31,274 nucleotides of DNA from a virus: positions 1 to 31,274 of the IMG/VR virus record IMGVR_UViG_3300037189_000502; one strand, given 5' to 3'. Both the position numbers and the translations under genes were made by a program. The notes under the pieces are model-generated. The model did not search any database and was not told the origin of the DNA. It saw only the letters and a list, made by a program, of their open reading frames with translations. Shown piece by piece: positions 15,036 to 21,579 of the stretch. The first letter of the stretch is position 1, and each line of letters opens with the position of its first letter.

Positions 15036-15986
15036 ATGGCGATTCCAGGCCCAGGTGTACCGATTTCAATGACTACATTGAACACCGAGTTTGGTGGTGG
15101 TTTTTCTTTGTCTTCGTATTACCGAGGTGGATCATTTGTTCCAAACACTCCGCAGAATGCAGCAGTTCCAACCAGTGGAGCTATTTCGCTTGGAAACTTT
15201 TACGGGGCAGTAAACAGAATAATAATATCGCTAACAGCAACTGGCAATAACTACGATGTGTATGCAAACAGAGGGCCAACGTACTCGCCAGGGATTTCAG
15301 ACTTAACTATCACTGTACCCGGAACTGTTGGAAGCGCATCCACAGGCTCATATGCCATGCTTGTGCCAAATGCCTTTAACCCTACGGACACTGTAACAAT
15401 TGTCAACAACGGCGTTATTCAAGGTATGGGCGGTGCTGGCGGTGGCGGTGCGGCAGCAGTTCTTATTCCAACCCCTTTACCAGCAGGATCTCCCGGCGGC
15501 GGCGGCGGAAACGCTATTTACATCAATAGGCCAACAACAATAACAAACAATGGCACTATTGCAGCGGGTGGTGGCGGTGGTGGCGGTGGTGGCGCAGCTC
15601 GCGCAGTGAGTAAGGGTATTCATAACCTTGCTGGAGGTGGAGGTGGGGGCGGAGGTGCTGGAACAAATGGCGGTGGCGCAGGGGCTGGAGGCACTGCCTC
15701 TACCGGCCCTAATGTAGTGCGATCAAGTCCAGGATCTCCAGGCGGCGCAGGAACATCCCCCGCAGGTGGCGGTGGCGGCGCTCGCGGAACTAATCCTATT
15801 GTTACTGGCGGCAACGGCGGCACTGGTGGTGGTAGAGGTGCTGGCGGAGCGGCGGGAGCGGCGGGAACTTTGCCAGCCACAGTCGTAAGCCCTGGCGGCG
15901 CTGCTGGCGCTGCTGGCTCTTATCTTGTTGGAAATCCTTTTGTAACTTGGCCTGCTACAGGAACAAGGCAAGGAAATGTATCTTAA
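15036..15986 (+). CDS. Polyglycine tail-tip adhesin candidate 2
   Basis: A 316-residue protein. The N-terminus carries ISLGNFYGA (about residues 50-58), a motif common in fibre and tail-tip proteins. After a beta domain (about 60-120) TVTIVNNGVIQGMGG opens a long Gly-rich domain (about 130-295) with several runs of five to nine glycines. It ends with FVTWPATGTRQGNVS, close to the C-terminus of gp38-like receptor-recognition proteins. It is probably a polyglycine-helix adhesin. The ribosome binding site is weak (AAGAG), which fits coupling to the gene ending 3 bases earlier. A dense reverse-strand open frame here is only the shadow of GC-rich Gly codons. Confidence 0.8.
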   Translation: MAIPGPGVPISMTTLNTEFGGGFSLSSYYRGGSFVPNTPQNAAVPTSGAISLGNFYGAVNRIIISLTATGNNYDVYANRGPTYSPGISDLTITVPGTVGSASTGSYAMLVPNAFNPTDTVTIVNNGVIQGMGGAGGGGAAAVLIPTPLPAGSPGGGGGNAIYINRPTTITNNGTIAAGGGGGGGGGAARAVSKGIHNLAGGGGGGGGAGTNGGGAGAGGTASTGPNVVRSSPGSPGGAGTSPAGGGGGARGTNPIVTGGNGGTGGGRGAGGAAGAAGTLPATVVSPGGAAGAAGSYLVGNPFVTWPATGTRQGNVS

Positions 15987-15995
15987 GGAAGTTAT

Positions 15996-16337
15996 ATGCA
16001 AACATTGAAGATGAAAATTGTTGGATATGAAGATGAATCACATTCATTGATTGTGAGCTTTGCTTCTGACGAAACTGCATCGCAAGACCCATCCACCTAT
16101 CCAGCTTATGCTTATCAACCAATGTCGATGTGGCCTGATATAACTGACGCAGAAGAGTTGATTAAAAGAATTGGTCATGCAGGAATTCACATGGCTGAAC
16201 AGCAAAAAATTAAAGAGCAATTTGTTTCTAATGAGACTTTGATAAATGGATTAAAAGGTTTTGTTGGTCAAGAGTTAAGTTATTCTATAAATGACTTAAC
16301 AAGCCAAGAAGAGTATACAAATGAGGTGGAAATATGA
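15996..16337 (+). CDS. Small protein next to the adhesin
   Basis: A 113-residue protein opening with LKMKIVGYEDESHSLIVSFAS and including YQPMSMWPDITDAEELIKRI. I recognise this as a recurrent neighbour of fibre/adhesin genes; a tail-fibre assembly or chaperone role is plausible from position only. AAGGAA lies 5 bases before the ATG. The 3' end overlaps the next gene by ATGA. Base composition is more AT-rich than the preceding adhesin. Confidence 0.72.
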   Translation: MQTLKMKIVGYEDESHSLIVSFASDETASQDPSTYPAYAYQPMSMWPDITDAEELIKRIGHAGIHMAEQQKIKEQFVSNETLINGLKGFVGQELSYSINDLTSQEEYTNEVEI

Positions 16338-16825
16338 TTTACCAAAATTTTGTACCTTGCCGAGCTTTTTCTCTTTGCTATGGCAGCATGAGCGCCAATG
16401 AATTTATGTCTTCCGACTACAGCATTGTTGGCGCTCGCAACCTGTCTATTTATGTGCATCAGGGATCAGTACAGATTAAGTCTATTGACCAAGGCTTATT
16501 TGACTGTCAAAAAGGAAACCTTGTTGATTTACAAGCCATCACAAACGGATTGGTTGAGTACAGTTCAGGCGACAGCGGGTTAACTTGGATGTGCATCAAC
16601 AACAATCAGCGTGAAAAAGAATTTAATTTTGAATTGATAAACCAGCCAACCACACGAACTGTAGTTGGATCAGAAAAAGAAACTTACCTCGTGTGCATTG
16701 AGAAGACAATTACATGTAACGAAAAACCTATTGCTTCAAACAACTATGCAATGATAAGACAAGGATCGCAGGCAGTTATTGTTATTCCTGAACATGCTGT
16801 TGCTGTTCTGATGATTGAAAAATAG
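16334..16825 (+). CDS. Cupin-like small protein, function unknown
   Basis: A 163-residue, mostly beta protein starting in an ATGA overlap. The second half alternates short strands and turns (TYLVCIEKTITCNEKPI, then AMIRQGSQAVIVIPEHAVAVLMIEK) in a way that suggests a cupin or jelly-roll fold. The usual metal-binding histidines of catalytic cupins are not obvious, so a structural role is more likely than catalysis. Five Cys are scattered through the chain. The fold is inference from pattern; no family is claimed. Confidence 0.65.
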   Translation: MIYQNFVPCRAFSLCYGSMSANEFMSSDYSIVGARNLSIYVHQGSVQIKSIDQGLFDCQKGNLVDLQAITNGLVEYSSGDSGLTWMCINNNQREKEFNFELINQPTTRTVVGSEKETYLVCIEKTITCNEKPIASNNYAMIRQGSQAVIVIPEHAVAVLMIEK

Positions 16826-16831
16826 GTAGGG
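16824..16831 (+). promoter_or_regulatory. Ribosome binding site before the ATT start
   Basis: AGGTAGGG ends 4 bases before ATT 16836 and overlaps the preceding stop. It is the only purine-rich site in this region and supports initiation there despite the rare codon. Confidence 0.5.
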
Positions 16832-16835
16832 CAAA

Positions 16836-17525
16836 ATTGATCCAATCTCAATCTGCCTTCTCGCCGCTGGCCTTGTAAAAAATATACAGGCGGGGTGTGA
16901 TCTTTACAAGCAGGCCAAAGAATCATTTGTAGAGATAAAGAAGACAGCCAATGACGTAGTAGCCATTGGTAAGGAAGTACAGGGAGTCTGGGGTACGCTG
17001 AAAAAGTTATTCGGCGGAAATCCTAAGACAGATTCTCCAAAATCTGTTGCAAAAAATAAGAAGTCTGAATATGTTGCTGTTGACGAGACTCAAGTCAAGG
17101 CTGACATTGTTAAGAACCTTACTGAGTTCTTTAAACTACAAGAACAACTCGAAGCCCACATTAGAGATTCAGAGGAGAAAGCAAGGACAGTGGTCTTTGC
17201 TGACGATGTGAACATAATGGAAGAGGCTCTGAACAGAGTCTTGGCGCAACAGGAGATGGAAAGACTTGTAGTCCAGATCCGTGAGTGCATGGTCTATCAG
17301 TCTCCTCCCGAAATGGGTGCTCTGTATAGCGAAGTGTTCAGCATGAAGGACATTATTTCTGGAGAGCAAGAGAAAGCAAGAAAGAGGCGGGACGCAGAAG
17401 CATGGCAACGCAAGGAAAAAGAACGCCTCCTCCAAGAAAAACAGGCATATCTGTTGGCAGCTTTCCTATTCCTCCTGTATCTATGGATGGTAATCGTGTT
17501 CGTGAGCAAGATTGGGAGAGCGTAG
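16836..17525 (+). CDS. C-terminally membrane-anchored protein with apparent ATT start
   Basis: Coding signal runs without a break from 16830, right after an in-frame TAG at 16827, to the stop at 17525, but this stretch has no ATG, GTG or TTG before GTG 17190. The best start is ATT at 16836: it has AGGTAGGG four bases upstream and gives 229 residues beginning (Met/Ile)-DPISICLLAAGLV. The N-terminal helix is followed by a basic linker, long charged helices (about residues 80-210) and one membrane helix near the C-terminus (AYLLAAFLFLLYLWMVIVFV). I recognise this layout from small membrane proteins near lysis genes of aquatic phages. If 17190 were the start, the protein would lose its first 118 residues. 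A deletion or frameshift at the start cannot be excluded. Confidence 0.65.
   Translation: MDPISICLLAAGLVKNIQAGCDLYKQAKESFVEIKKTANDVVAIGKEVQGVWGTLKKLFGGNPKTDSPKSVAKNKKSEYVAVDETQVKADIVKNLTEFFKLQEQLEAHIRDSEEKARTVVFADDVNIMEEALNRVLAQQEMERLVVQIRECMVYQSPPEMGALYSEVFSMKDIISGEQEKARKRRDAEAWQRKEKERLLQEKQAYLLAAFLFLLYLWMVIVFVSKIGRA
17514..17518 (+). promoter_or_regulatory. Ribosome binding site that sets a GTG start
   Basis: GGGAG stands 6 bases before GTG 17525. No comparable site precedes the upstream in-frame ATGs at 17402 and 17483. Confidence 0.55.
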
Positions 17526-17689
17526 TGGGATGGATTGCTGCTTGTGTTCTTGTCGCATTACTGTTGCCAATCATGGCTATGCTCCTGATTGAGACTCTTG
17601 AAGCAAAGCACGAGGTAAAACAACAGGTCGAGAAGGTTGAGAAACTAAGAAGACAGATTGAACAGAAAGAAAGGGAGAAACAAAAATGA
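17525..17689 (+). CDS. Small membrane protein with charged C-terminal coil
   Basis: The frame encodes one hydrophobic helix (WIAACVLVALLLPIMAMLL) and a highly charged coil (EVKQQVEKVEKLRRQIEQK). GTG 17525 is chosen because it overlaps the upstream stop (TAGTG) and has GGGAG at 17514-17518, 6 bases away; the product is 54 residues. ATG 17483 (68 residues) and ATG 17402 (95 residues) are in frame but lack good sites and overlap the previous gene by 43 and 124 bases. The basic C-terminus suggests it stays in the cytoplasm, which argues against an inner-membrane spanin. A holin-like or regulatory role in lysis is possible. The ATGA overlap couples it to the lipoprotein gene. Confidence 0.65.
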   Translation: MGWIAACVLVALLLPIMAMLLIETLEAKHEVKQQVEKVEKLRRQIEQKEREKQK

Positions 17690-17871
17690 ACATTTACTGT
17701 ATTTGGGGCTTATCAGTCCTGTTGTTTCTGTTGGTTGGCTGTGAGGACAGATTCCGCTATCCCTGCCAAGACCCACAGAATTGGCAGAACACTGAATGTA
17801 AGCCGCCAATCTGTACCGCTACTGGTACTTGTCCTGAGCAACTTGTTAAACCTGAACCGGAGAAAAAATAA
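17686..17871 (+). CDS. Small Cys-rich lipoprotein
   Basis: A 61-residue protein with a signal peptide and lipobox LLVGC ending at Cys19, so the mature form should be a lipid-anchored peptide of 43 residues. The mature part has four more Cys (CQDPQNW, ECKPPIC, TGTC), probably in disulphides, and a Pro-rich, charged tail. I recognise the EDRFRYPCQDP stretch from lipoproteins in lysis regions of related phages; function is unknown. It might act at the outer membrane in lysis or in superinfection exclusion. ATGA overlap before, TAATG after. Confidence 0.78.
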   Translation: MNIYCIWGLSVLLFLLVGCEDRFRYPCQDPQNWQNTECKPPICTATGTCPEQLVKPEPEKK

Positions 17872-18191
17872 TGCCTACAGTTGGATACAAACCTAACAAC
17901 CGCCTGACTCCTGAGGAAATTGAAGTCAGGATCTGGGCCATTGTGATCTTTTCATTGACCATGATCCTTCTGGGATCTGTCGCTATGTTTTTGTATTCTG
18001 TCTCATTTGTAACCCAGCCCATGAGTGGTATGGCGGCCATTGATAAGGTGTACACCCAACAGATCAATACCATCATGGTGTTCATCACTGGTGTTCTTGG
18101 CGGCGTTGCTGGTCGAACCGCTGTTTCTGCAACTGCTAAGGCTATTGCTACGGCAGAGGCAACAGATAACGACGAACCCCCAAAGCCATGA
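17871..18191 (+). CDS. Holin candidate, two membrane helices
   Basis: A 106-residue protein with a charged N-terminus, membrane helix 1 (about residues 21-45, WAIVIFSLTMILLGSVAMFL), a short loop and membrane helix 2 (about 67-86, IMVFITGVLGGVAGRTAV), followed by a hydrophilic tail. It lies directly before Rz and the peptidase gene, so it is the best holin candidate in the window. GGAGA precedes the TAATG start. Holins form lesions in the inner membrane that set lysis time. The N-terminal charge and loop length do not decide the topology class. Confidence 0.65.
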   Translation: MPTVGYKPNNRLTPEEIEVRIWAIVIFSLTMILLGSVAMFLYSVSFVTQPMSGMAAIDKVYTQQINTIMVFITGVLGGVAGRTAVSATAKAIATAEATDNDEPPKP

Positions 18192-18670
18192 GCATATTCA
18201 ATCCCTACGTCATGCTGGGAATCTTGCTTGCTATTCTTTCTGCCGCAGGCAGTGGGTACTACAAGGGCCAGCATGATGAGGTTACAAGACAGCAGTTAGA
18301 GATCGCCGAGCTTAATGCCCAAGCAAGGGCAAAAGAGCAGGCTCTGATTTCTGCTGTGACCACCCAAGCAACCAAACTTCAAAAGGCCAACTATGATGCA
18401 AAAATTGCTGCAAAGGAGCGTGATGCTGCTATTGCCTCTGGCAATCTCAAGCTGCGGATTCCTGTCAAAAGCCCCGTCTGCCCCGTACAAACCGCCGGAG
18501 ATCCCACCCCTCCCGCCGGAGATAGCGTTCAAACAGGAGGCGAACTTGACGCAACGACTGCTCAATCTCTTGTCGCCATCACCGACCAAGGAGATGCCAA
18601 CACCCGACAGCTCAACGCCTGCATCGATGCCTACAACACCGTCTACCAAACCCTAAGGAGTAAACCATGA
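18188..18670 (+). CDS. Rz: Rz-type inner-membrane spanin
   Basis: A 160-residue protein with one N-terminal membrane helix (about residues 7-24, VMLGILLAILSAAGSGYY), a long Ala/Glu/Lys coil (about 30-90) and a C-terminal helix (LDATTAQSLVAITDQGDAN, then CIDAYNTVY). This is the layout of i-spanins, which reach from the inner membrane through the periplasm to an outer-membrane lipoprotein and fuse the two membranes in the last step of lysis. A lipoprotein gene of Rz1 type lies wholly within it in another frame. ATGA overlaps join it to the holin candidate and to the peptidase. Confidence 0.88.
   Translation: MSIFNPYVMLGILLAILSAAGSGYYKGQHDEVTRQQLEIAELNAQARAKEQALISAVTTQATKLQKANYDAKIAAKERDAAIASGNLKLRIPVKSPVCPVQTAGDPTPPAGDSVQTGGELDATTAQSLVAITDQGDANTRQLNACIDAYNTVYQTLRSKP
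18393..18656 (+). CDS. Rz1: Rz1-type outer-membrane spanin, embedded in Rz
   Basis: An 87-residue lipoprotein in the +1 frame inside the Rz gene. Its signal peptide has Lys and Arg near the start and the lipobox AISSC, with acylated Cys21. The mature part is Pro-rich (APYKPPEIPPLPPE), the hallmark of Rz1 proteins. ATG 18393 has AAAGG about 7 bases upstream and gives a normal charged N-region. ATG 18423 with AAGGAG 4 bases upstream would leave only 10 residues before the Cys and no positive charge, so 18393 is preferred. The embedded arrangement is the one known from lambda. Confidence 0.85.
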   Translation: MMQKLLQRSVMLLLPLAISSCGFLSKAPSAPYKPPEIPPLPPEIAFKQEANLTQRLLNLLSPSPTKEMPTPDSSTPASMPTTPSTKP

Positions 18671-19134
18671 CACAACTGACAGCCAACTTCAGCCTGCACG
18701 AAATGTGCAAATCAGAGACAGCCATGCGTATGGGTTTTGACAATACGCCGGACGACGAGGCAACAGAGAATCTACGCCTTTTGTGCGAAAAAGTATTACA
18801 ACCTATCCGAGATCACTACGGAAAAGGGGTGAAGGTGAACTCTGCCTATCGCTCTCCAGAGAGTAATGCAGCAGTGGGAGGATCAAAAACCTCAGATCAT
18901 TGCCGTGGGATGGCATCCGATATTGAGATTCCCGGCGTAGCAAATGCTGACTTAGCGCAGTGGATCATGGATAATCTCGAATATACGCAGTTGATTCTGG
19001 AATTCTACACACCGGGTATTCCTGATTCTGGCTGGGTACATGTCAGTTACGATCCGAACAACTTGAAAAAGCAGGAGTTGACTGCCACCAAGGTTGCCGG
19101 TAAGACGACTTACTTGAATGGATTGGTTGCTTAA
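18667..19134 (+). CDS. Endolysin, peptidase M15 type
   Basis: A 155-residue protein with the zinc peptidase pattern of the M15 family (D-Ala-D-Ala carboxypeptidase / L-Ala-D-Glu endopeptidase type): SAYRSPESN (R62), SDHCRGMASDIE (H78, D85), E112 in ILEFY and H125 in GWVHVSY. It would cut peptide stems or cross-links in peptidoglycan. There is no cell-wall binding domain and no signal peptide, so it needs a holin to cross the membrane. Length is typical. The start overlaps the Rz stop (ATGA) with AAGGAG 6 to 7 bases upstream. Confidence 0.9.
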   Translation: MTQLTANFSLHEMCKSETAMRMGFDNTPDDEATENLRLLCEKVLQPIRDHYGKGVKVNSAYRSPESNAAVGGSKTSDHCRGMASDIEIPGVANADLAQWIMDNLEYTQLILEFYTPGIPDSGWVHVSYDPNNLKKQELTATKVAGKTTYLNGLVA

Positions 19135-20946
19135 ATGTCTGGACTGAAGATCTCCGCTTTTGCTGGCATTGCGCCAAGGGTAGGCTCTGCTTTGTTGAAA
19201 GAAAATGAGGCTACCTCAGCAATCAATACAAAGCTGTATAGCGGAGAGCTTCGGGCGTGGAATAAACCCGGTGTTGTTCAGGGCGCGGCATCCTTGGCTG
19301 CCAGCGTTAAGTCAATCTACAAACACAAAGATGTAGCTGGGGATGATCTTTGGCTATCTTGGTCAACAGATGTCGATGTTGTTCCCAGCCCCATCTTTGA
19401 TACTGGCGAGAATCCAATCTACTACACAGGCAGCGGCACTCCAAAGAAAACAAACTCAACACTCTCAGAGACTGGCACAGCGCCATTCCCCGGCGATTAC
19501 TATGAGATGGGAGTCCCAGCTCCAACGACAGCACCAACAGTATCTGCTGCCGGTGGATCTGGCACAGCAGAGAGCCGTGTCTATCTGTTCACATACATAT
19601 CTGCATTTGGATCTATCGAGGAAGAGTCAGCCCCGTCTCCTGCATCATCTGTTCTATCTGTTCTGCCCGGCGGAACTGTTACTGTGTCTGGTCTTGGGAC
19701 AACAGCCCCTGCTGGCGACTACAACATAACAACGAAAAGGATCTACCGAGCCGTATCCGGTACGTCCACGACCATATACCTTAAGGTCGCTGATGTAGCT
19801 ATTGGTACATCATCGTACTCAGACACAAAAACAGCCGCTCAGTTGGGTGGCGCTCTTGAGTCGTCCAACTACAACACGCCGCCAACAGATCTTTCTGGAA
19901 TTGTGGCGATGGCTAACGGCATTTTGGTTGGGTTCAGAGAAAACGAAATCTACTTTTCAGAGCCTTACGTTCCTCACGCATGGCCTGTTATTTATTCCCT
20001 AACAGTTGAGTACCCAGTTGTTGGTCTTGGTGCATTCGGCGAATCTGTTGTTGTCGCAACAAAGGGTAATCCATTCATCATCAGTGGAACAACACCATCC
20101 TCAATGTCTCAGGCAAAGATACCTCTCTTCGAGCCTTGTGTTTCTAAGAGGTCAATCGTCTCAGACGACACAGGCGTGATGTATGCGTCACCCAATGGGG
20201 TTGTAAAAATCTCTCAAGGCTTTGCTGGGGTAACAACAAATGGATTGTTCACTCGTGATGAGTGGCAATTACGATACCCAGCTACCATGCTTGGCGCTGT
20301 TCTCGATGGCGCTTACTATCTGTTCTGGGAAGATCAAATCAATAATGTTCAGGAGTGTTTGATTCTGGATAGGAACGAAGCTGCGTCTGCATTAACAACG
20401 TCTAGTATTTACACAACAGCCGTATTCATTGACCCAACTACAGCTCAACTTTTCTTTCCATACGCAGGGGTCGTTAGTGCATGGGAGTCGGACGCATTAA
20501 ACTTTCTGACTTACGACTGGACATCTAAGCTATACATACTCCCAAGACCAGTTAATTTTTCTGCTATCCAAATAGACGCAGCCTTTGAAGACAATACCTT
20601 ACTTGCCGCTTTACAAGACGAGGTTGATGCAATCATTGCCAGTAATCAAGCAGTCTTTGCATCTGGTGTTAATCTCTTGTCTACTCTTGGCAGTGTTGAT
20701 ATTGGCACAATCGTTTTGGGTGGTTCGATCCTTCAGCCAATTCCCGGTGTAGTGTCTTCCTTGAGTCTTCAGGTAAAAATTTACTGTAACGGGATATTGG
20801 TATCAACAAGATCCATTACAGATAGATCAACATATCGCCTACCATCTGGATTCAAAAGCGACAGATGGCAATTTAGACTCAGTGGTAATGTTCCATTGAG
20901 GACATTCAAAATAGCAGAGACGGCCAAAGAGCTTGCCCAGCTATGA
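19135..20946 (+). CDS. Tail nozzle / stabilisation-type protein
   Basis: A 603-residue beta-rich protein. The start (FAGIAPRVGSALLKENEATSA, about residues 9-29) and SGELRAWNKPG are typical of a phage tail family that includes nozzle or packaged-DNA stabilisation proteins of short-tailed phages. The middle (about 140-230) contains fibronectin-like repeats (YLFTYISAFGSIEEESAPS) and later parts suggest propeller-like strands. It would close the tail below the adaptor ring. Unusually, it sits 10 kb from the adaptor-like genes, after fibres and lysis. The ATG follows the endolysin stop directly. Assignment is by recognised N-terminus and context. Confidence 0.65.
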   Translation: MSGLKISAFAGIAPRVGSALLKENEATSAINTKLYSGELRAWNKPGVVQGAASLAASVKSIYKHKDVAGDDLWLSWSTDVDVVPSPIFDTGENPIYYTGSGTPKKTNSTLSETGTAPFPGDYYEMGVPAPTTAPTVSAAGGSGTAESRVYLFTYISAFGSIEEESAPSPASSVLSVLPGGTVTVSGLGTTAPAGDYNITTKRIYRAVSGTSTTIYLKVADVAIGTSSYSDTKTAAQLGGALESSNYNTPPTDLSGIVAMANGILVGFRENEIYFSEPYVPHAWPVIYSLTVEYPVVGLGAFGESVVVATKGNPFIISGTTPSSMSQAKIPLFEPCVSKRSIVSDDTGVMYASPNGVVKISQGFAGVTTNGLFTRDEWQLRYPATMLGAVLDGAYYLFWEDQINNVQECLILDRNEAASALTTSSIYTTAVFIDPTTAQLFFPYAGVVSAWESDALNFLTYDWTSKLYILPRPVNFSAIQIDAAFEDNTLLAALQDEVDAIIASNQAVFASGVNLLSTLGSVDIGTIVLGGSILQPIPGVVSSLSLQVKIYCNGILVSTRSITDRSTYRLPSGFKSDRWQFRLSGNVPLRTFKIAETAKELAQL

Positions 20947-21143
20947 AGAAGCCAGCTATTCCAACATCTTTATCTATACAGGATGCTTCTATTGCCACAA
21001 TACTTAGGCCGATGAAAGAAAACATAGAGATCATCACCGGTATTCGTGAGGGAGCAATAACTAAGCTTCCGACAGATGCGACTCTTGCACAGGCGGTTGC
21101 AAAAATTAACGAGATCATCACAAGGCTTAACTTCAATGAATGA
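20943..21143 (+). CDS. Small helical protein next to the nozzle gene
   Basis: A 66-residue protein starting in an ATGA overlap and ending 8 bases inside the next gene. Residues 21-40 (LRPMKENIEIITGIREGAI) and the C-terminal LAQAVAKINEIITRLN look like two amphipathic helices. I recognise this small type beside tail genes of short-tailed phages but know no function; a virion or assembly role is inferred from position. Confidence 0.7.
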   Translation: MKKPAIPTSLSIQDASIATILRPMKENIEIITGIREGAITKLPTDATLAQAVAKINEIITRLNFNE

Positions 21144-21579
21144 CGATATAGAGTTCCTTACGTTTGCAATGCGCGGAGACATGGACGCAGTTGGCCTTGT
21201 GATGTCTATTGTGAAAATCGTCGATGTTTGGGACAACCTAGTAGACAAAGATAAGCCGGTAAGTGATGAGGAAATTAACCAAGCATTTTGGCTGGCGCTT
21301 GTTGATATACCAAAGAATCCAGCATTCCGCAAATATCAGTTGGATGTAACGACCGTCATCAGCACAGGAATAATCAACTGGCATATTGCCAACAAGCTTC
21401 AAAAAGGCGATGACCACGCGAAACAGATTGCTCACGTTATCCGTTATTCAATATCAGACATTACTTTGTACTTAGCAGCAGCGATTGGCGGCCCAGAGTG
21501 GGCGGCTGAGGTAGGCCCTGAACTTCGTCTTCGATCACAGAAAGACAAGCTAGAGAACTTCATGAAGGAAATGAAATGA
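21136..21579 (+). CDS. Helical phage protein of unknown function
   Basis: A 147-residue protein (MNDDIEFLTFAMRGDMD at the start) that is almost wholly helical, with VDVWDNLVDKDKPVSDEEIN in the first half. I recognise this pattern from conserved phage proteins near internal virion genes; no function is known. ATG 21136 is chosen over ATG 21076, which would add 20 basic residues and overlap the previous gene by 68 bases. AAGG lies about 10 bases upstream. The stop overlaps the next start (ATGA). Confidence 0.72.
   Translation: MNDDIEFLTFAMRGDMDAVGLVMSIVKIVDVWDNLVDKDKPVSDEEINQAFWLALVDIPKNPAFRKYQLDVTTVISTGIINWHIANKLQKGDDHAKQIAHVIRYSISDITLYLAAAIGGPEWAAEVGPELRLRSQKDKLENFMKEMK

Noticed and set aside
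15620-15880. Reverse-strand Pro/Ala-rich frames over the Gly-rich adhesins (also 13139-13387)
   Set aside because: They are complements of GGN codon runs; Pro runs are expected and no start signals exist.
17190-17525. GTG 17190 as start of the membrane-anchored protein
   Set aside because: Continuous coding sequence extends 354 bases upstream in the same frame and has a sensible N-terminus after ATT 16836.
17525-17689. Inner-membrane spanin assignment for the small membrane protein
   Set aside because: Its C-terminal coil is strongly basic, so it should stay in the cytoplasm, and a clear Rz/Rz1 pair exists at 18188-18670.
21076-21135. Upstream ATG for the 147-residue helical protein
   Set aside because: It adds a basic stretch that is the shadow of the preceding gene; ATG 21136 gives the usual short overlap.
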